Shown one piece after another: positions 60,310-64,000 of a stretch of DNA of 64,000 nt. Under the pieces are notes generated by a model. That model was not told the DNA's origin and ran no database searches. It was given only the letters and a program-made list of their open reading frames with translations. The position numbers and the translations under genes were made by a program. The DNA lies in NCBI GenBank assembly GCA_030848925.1, contig JANFFA010000006.1:62001-126000 (forward strand). The letters run 5' to 3'. The stretch comes from Rhodalgimonas zhirmunskyi. Its GTDB lineage: Bacteria; Pseudomonadota; Alphaproteobacteria; Rhodobacterales; Rhodobacteraceae. The stretch's first letter is position 1. Each line of letters starts with the position of its first letter.

Positions 60310-61761
60310 TCAACCCTTGGGCGGGGGGGCGTTTTCGGGGGCTGTGGTGGGGGACTCGGGCTGATCTTCGGCTGAGTCGCTGGGTGACTTTTCGGCGGCT
60401 TGGGGCAGGGTTCCGCCCAGCATCTTGACCTCGCGCTGGGGGAAGGGGATCGAGATGCCGTTTTCCTGAAACGCATCCCAGAGGGCGAGGAAGACGTTGC
60501 CGCGGATGTTGGTCAGCCCGCCGGTGGGGTCGGAGATCCAGAACCGCAGGATGTAATCCACCGAACTGTCACCGAAGCCCACGATATGACAGACCGGAGG
60601 TTTGAAGCTGAGCACGCGGTCGACGCCCGTGGCGGCCTCGATCGCCAATGCGCGCACCTTGTGGGGATCATCGCCGTAGGATGTGCCGAAATGGATATCG
60701 AGCCGGACGAAATCGTTGGAGTGGGACCAGTTCACCACCTGTCCGGTGATCAGGTCTTCGTTCGGGATCAGGTATTCCTTGCCGTCGCGCGTGACCACCG
60801 AGGTGTAGCGCGCGCCCAGCGTGTTGATCCAGCCGAAGGTATCGCCGAGCGAGATCACGTCGCCGGGCTTGATCGACTTGTCGAGCAGGATGATCACGCC
60901 CGAGACGAGGTTTGACACCACCTTCTGCAAACCGAAGCCGAGGCCGACACCGATGGCGCCCGACAGGACGGCAAGGCCGGTGAGATCGACGCCGATCGCC
61001 TTCAGCCCGATGAAGATCGCCGCGGCATAGAGCAGCGATTGCATCAGCTTGATCGCCAGCACTTTCATCGAAGGTGAGATATCGTCGTTCGCGGTGATCC
61101 CCGAGGCCGTGGCGCGCGAGAGGAACCGCGCGATGAAGAACAGCACGCCGATGACGAAGATCGCCTGCAACACGATCCACGCCGAGACATGCACCGTGCC
61201 GACATCGACCGCCGCCGAGGTGAGCAGCCTGTGCGCCTCTTCGGTAAAGCCGAGAATCCACAGTGTCATCCATGTCCAGCCGGCGTAGCGCACGACGGCG
61301 CGCACCAGCCCGTTGTTGATCTGTCGCGTGACGATGGCGATGAGCAGCCAGAACAGCGCCAGCTTTGCGATGATCATCAACAGGTAACTTCGCGAGTTCC
61401 ACGTCGCCGCGCGCATGATCCAGATCGTGGGCCAGATCATTCCGACAAAGAAGATCAGGCGCAGGCGGCGCGAGAATTGCAACAGGAAGCGATAACGCCA
61501 TTTCGGCCAGTTTTCGCGCGTGCGCATCCAGTCGCGCACGCGGGGCGCGACCAGCTTGGCCAGAAGATGCGCCGCGATCAGGACGCCCGCCGCGATCAGC
61601 ACCTGATAGGCGTTCCATGGCCGCAAAAGCCCTTGCAGGAACCCTTCGATCTGTTGGTAGACGGAGAGCGCGATTTCCTGCGCCTCGGCCGCCATGGTGG
61701 CGGGGTCGGAGGGGGTGGGCGGCTGAGTCTGTGCCGCGAGGCGGGTGAGGAAAGCTGTCAT
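60310..61761 (-). CDS. MscS family mechanosensitive ion channel
   Basis: This 483-residue membrane protein has five to six N-terminal transmembrane helices, then the pore helix TM3 and beta domain of MscS: GVDLTGLAVLSGAIGVGLGFGLQKVVSNLVSGVIILLDKSIKPGDVI, followed by GWINTLGARYTSVVTRDGKEYLIPNEDLI. The C-terminal tail is Pro/Ser/Glu-rich. Such channels release ions under hypo-osmotic shock. The ATG at 61761 is chosen because upstream residues are Arg-rich and unlike the family, though no strong binding site is present. It is 85 bases upstream of rsfS. Confidence 0.9.
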   Translation of the reverse strand: MTAFLTRLAAQTQPPTPSDPATMAAEAQEIALSVYQQIEGFLQGLLRPWNAYQVLIAAGVLIAAHLLAKLVAPRVRDWMRTRENWPKWRYRFLLQFSRRLRLIFFVGMIWPTIWIMRAATWNSRSYLLMIIAKLALFWLLIAIVTRQINNGLVRAVVRYAGWTWMTLWILGFTEEAHRLLTSAAVDVGTVHVSAWIVLQAIFVIGVLFFIARFLSRATASGITANDDISPSMKVLAIKLMQSLLYAAAIFIGLKAIGVDLTGLAVLSGAIGVGLGFGLQKVVSNLVSGVIILLDKSIKPGDVISLGDTFGWINTLGARYTSVVTRDGKEYLIPNEDLITGQVVNWSHSNDFVRLDIHFGTSYGDDPHKVRALAIEAATGVDRVLSFKPPVCHIVGFGDSSVDYILRFWISDPTGGLTNIRGNVFLALWDAFQENGISIPFPQREVKMLGGTLPQAAEKSPSDSAEDQPESPTTAPENAPPPKG

Positions 61762-62053
61762 TCTGAAATCAGCATATGCCGGATTTATCCCCCCGGCCAA
61801 GGTGCTTTGCATCCGCGCGGCGCGTATTGCGCGCGGGCCGGGGCGGGCGTTCCCCTTGCGACAGGCCGATATCGGTTGTATCTGACCCGTCATGACACGG
61901 GTTTTCGACATGGATGACCGGGCGCGGCTGGAAGAGCGCTTTTTCGGCGAGCAGCGTTCGGTGCTGGCGCGGCTATAAGCCCGCGCCCTCAGCCATAGCC
62001 AATAAAGCCACACCGCCAAACACAGCTACATGTTGAAAAAGGGAGAGGACCGC
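61762..62053. other. Gap between mscS-like gene and leuC
   Basis: 292 bases between two divergent genes. The only feature I see is a 28-codon open frame at 61892-61978. No clear promoter hexamers or inverted repeats were found. Confidence 0.45.
61892..61978 (+). CDS. Possible 28-residue small protein or gene remnant
   Basis: An open frame with start ATG 61892 and stop TAA 61976-61978 encodes 28 residues with a charged pattern (MTRVFDMDDRARLEERFFGE then QRSVLARL). The DDRARLEERF stretch resembles the beginning of short FDDRE-type helical proteins such as DUF1476, but it is far shorter. No Shine-Dalgarno sequence is visible. It may be a remnant or chance. Confidence 0.25.
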   Translation: MTRVFDMDDRARLEERFFGEQRSVLARL

Positions 62054-63460
62054 ATGTCCCCCAAAACGCTCTATGACAAAATATGGGATGCCCATCTGGT
62101 TGATGAACAAGCCGATGGCACCTGCCTTCTGTATATCGACCGCCACCTCGTGCACGAGGTGACCAGCCCGCAAGCCTTTGAAGGGCTGCGCCTGACGCAT
62201 CGCAAGGTGCACGCGCCCGACAAGACCATCGCCGTGCCGGATCACAACGTGCCCACCACGCAGGGCCGCGAAAACCCCGAGCAGATGACCGAGGACAGCC
62301 GCATTCAGGTGCAGGCGCTCGACACCAATGCCAAGGAATTCGGGATTCACTATTACCCGGTGAGCGATGTGCGTCAGGGCATCGTGCATATCGTTGGCCC
62401 GGAACAGGGCTGGACCCTGCCGGGGATGACGGTGGTGTGCGGCGACAGCCACACCGCGACGCACGGCGCCTTTGGTGCGCTGGCCCATGGCATCGGCACC
62501 AGCGAGGTCGAGCATGTTCTGGCGACGCAGACCCTGATCCAGAAGAAATCCAAGAACATGAAGGTCGAGATCACCGGCAAGTTGAAGCCGGGTGTGACGG
62601 CCAAGGACATCACCCTTGCCGTAATCGGCAAGACCGGCACCGCGGGCGGCACCGGTTACGTGATCGAATATTGCGGCGAAGCGATCCGTGACCTTTCCAT
62701 GGAAGGGCGGATGACGGTCTGTAACATGGCGATCGAGGGCGGCGCGCGCGCAGGCCTGATCGCGCCGGACGAGACCACGTTCGAATATGTCAAAGGCCGC
62801 CCGCATGCACCCAAGGGCGCGCAGTGGGAAACCGCGCTGGAGTGGTGGAAGACGCTTTATTCGGATGACGACGCGCAGTGGGACAAGGTCGTGACCCTGA
62901 AGGGCGAAGAGATCGAGCCGGTCGTGACGTGGGGCACCAGCCCCGAGGACGTGCTGCCGATTGGTGCCACGGTCCCCGCGCCTGAGGATTTCGAAGGTGG
63001 CAAGGTCGAGGCCGCGCGCCGGTCGCTTGACTATATGGGCCTGAAGCCCGGCACGCCGCTGTCGGAAATCAAGATCGACGCTGTGTTCATCGGCTCTTGC
63101 ACCAACGGGCGGATCGAAGACCTTCGCGAAGTGGCCAAGGTCGTCAAAGGCAAGAAGGTGGCCGAGGGCGTGCGGGCGATGATCGTGCCCGGATCGGGCC
63201 TTGTGCGGGCACAGGCCGAGGAAGAGGGTCTGGCCGATATCTTTGCCGAGGCGGGTTTCGAGTGGCGGCTTGCGGGCTGTTCCATGTGCCTTGCCATGAA
63301 CCCCGACCAGCTTGCCCCCGGTGAGCGCTGTGCGTCGACCTCGAACCGGAACTTCGAGGGGCGTCAGGGTTACAAGGGGCGCACGCACCTGATGAGCCCG
63401 GCGATGGCGGCGGCGGCGGCCGTGACCGGCCATTTGACCGATGTGCGTGAGCTGAGCTGA
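62054..63460 (+). CDS. leuC: 3-isopropylmalate dehydratase large subunit
   Basis: LeuC with LeuD forms isopropylmalate isomerase in leucine synthesis. The 468-residue aconitase-family protein has [28 protein letters not shown] and the 4Fe-4S cysteines in [14 protein letters not shown] and [21 protein letters not shown] just before ATG 62054 sets the start; an earlier ATG at 62030 is less likely. leuD is not in the window; the next gene is an HdeD-like protein. Confidence 0.96.
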   Translation: MSPKTLYDKIWDAHLVDEQADGTCLLYIDRHLVHEVTSPQAFEGLRLTHRKVHAPDKTIAVPDHNVPTTQGRENPEQMTEDSRIQVQALDTNAKEFGIHYYPVSDVRQGIVHIVGPEQGWTLPGMTVVCGDSHTATHGAFGALAHGIGTSEVEHVLATQTLIQKKSKNMKVEITGKLKPGVTAKDITLAVIGKTGTAGGTGYVIEYCGEAIRDLSMEGRMTVCNMAIEGGARAGLIAPDETTFEYVKGRPHAPKGAQWETALEWWKTLYSDDDAQWDKVVTLKGEEIEPVVTWGTSPEDVLPIGATVPAPEDFEGGKVEAARRSLDYMGLKPGTPLSEIKIDAVFIGSCTNGRIEDLREVAKVVKGKKVAEGVRAMIVPGSGLVRAQAEEEGLADIFAEAGFEWRLAGCSMCLAMNPDQLAPGERCASTSNRNFEGRQGYKGRTHLMSPAMAAAAAVTGHLTDVRELS

Positions 63461-63480
63461 GCCCGGCAAAGGAGACCATC

Positions 63481-64000
63481 ATGAAAGCCTCGACCGGACT
63501 GAGCATCGTTGGCGTTTTGCTGATCCTTGGCGGGATACTGGCGCTGGCCAACCCGCTGGCGGCCTCGCTTGCGGTGACGACACTGGTGGGATTCTTCTTC
63601 CTGCTGGCCGGTGTGATCCAGGCCTGGGCCGCGTTCGAGGGCAGCGCCCCGGGCGGGCGGTTCTGGAACGGGATCTGGGCGCTACTGGGGGTCGTCGCCG
63701 GGGTCTGGCTTTTGGCCAACCCGCTGGAGGGGACGGTGTCGCTGGCGCTGATGCTGGGGTTCGTGTTCCTCGTGACCGGGGTGATGCGGATCGCGCTGGG
63801 CCTGAGCATGGCGGGCGGCGGCGCTACCCGCTGGATGCTGGTTCTGTCCGGGGTTGCCGGGATCGTGATCGGCGTGCTGGTCTTTTCCGATATCGCGCAG
63901 GCGGCGACGCAGTTCCTTGGGCTGCTTCTGGGGATCGAGCTTTTGTCGCAGGGGATCGCGCTGATCCTTCTGGGCGGGATCGGTCGCCGGGGCGGGTTTT
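63481..64000 (+). CDS. HdeD-like (DUF308) membrane protein, 3' end cut by the window
   Basis: The frame is open from ATG 63481 to the window end (173 codons). GGAG lies 7 bases upstream. It has about six hydrophobic segments in three helical pairs, with repeated GVLLILGGILALANP, GVVAGVWLLANP and GVAGIVIGVLVF motifs, the internal repeat of DUF308/HdeD proteins. E. coli HdeD is linked to acid resistance; the function here is unknown. It may lie between leuC and leuD in the operon. Confidence 0.85.
   Translation, partial: MKASTGLSIVGVLLILGGILALANPLAASLAVTTLVGFFFLLAGVIQAWAAFEGSAPGGRFWNGIWALLGVVAGVWLLANPLEGTVSLALMLGFVFLVTGVMRIALGLSMAGGGATRWMLVLSGVAGIVIGVLVFSDIAQAATQFLGLLLGIELLSQGIALILLGGIGRRGGF

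Overview
The window is chromosomal DNA from an alphaproteobacterium of the order Rhodobacterales, most likely a marine roseobacter-type organism. Evidence: high G+C with codon usage to match, the run folK-rpoZ-rsh-pdxJ-acpS-lepB-rnc-era, the cluster rsfS-rlmH-gpmI-envC-like-ctpA-rppH, three tandem overlapping peptide deformylase genes, Hint-domain proteins of the rhodobacteral type, TTT transport genes and GC-rich dispersed intergenic repeats. The genus cannot be named from the sequence alone. No rRNA, tRNA, phage, insertion sequence or CRISPR array was seen. Both edges cut genes: atpF at the left and an HdeD-like gene at the right.

Layout. 1-3.5 kb: end of the ATP synthase b-subunit gene with a clear terminator, a FadR-type GntR regulator with a palindromic operator, a multi-pass membrane protein and a small lipoprotein. 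3.5-13.1 kb: mostly housekeeping (rnr, fmt, rnhA, ispH) with two GlsB-like small membrane proteins, a secreted ClpP-fold protein, a coupled DUF3429/methyltransferase/rnhA operon, a TetR regulator with two operators facing a DUF1772 membrane protein, and a NYN-domain protein. 13.2-22.4 kb: folK, rpoZ, rsh, a DUF2062 protein, pdxJ, acpS, lepB, rnc, era and a DUF1491 protein. 22.5-28.6 kb: a fatty or dicarboxylic acyl-CoA beta-oxidation operon (bifunctional FadB-like enzyme and two acyl-CoA dehydrogenases, an arrangement like the pim genes) followed by an FAD-linked 2-hydroxyacid dehydrogenase. 28.7-40.7 kb: mixed genes including an RluA-type pseudouridine synthase, two adjacent Hint-domain proteins, dapE, three def paralogues (one with altered catalytic residues), a PatB-like lyase, a Xi-class glutathione transferase and a lytic transglycosylase.

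40.7-51.0 kb is the most interesting part. An IclR regulator and a class III aminotransferase diverge from a seven-gene, tightly coupled operon: tripartite tricarboxylate transporter (tctC, tctB, tctA), aldehyde dehydrogenase, an aminotransferase-fold protein resembling the AGXT2L ammonia/phosphate-eliminating lyases, an APH-fold small-molecule kinase and a Tm-1-like (UPF0261) protein. Read together they suggest import of a hydroxylated amino acid or amine, phosphorylation of its hydroxyl, PLP-dependent elimination of phosphate and ammonia to an aldehyde, and oxidation to an acid. 5-Hydroxylysine is one chemically consistent substrate; this is inference.

51.0-64.0 kb: recO, a TetR regulator divergent from glpK, a 542-base gene-free stretch with degenerate repeats, then the minus-strand run rsfS-rlmH-gpmI-envC-like-ctpA-rppH preceded by an MscS channel gene, and finally leuC and a truncated HdeD-like membrane protein on the plus strand.
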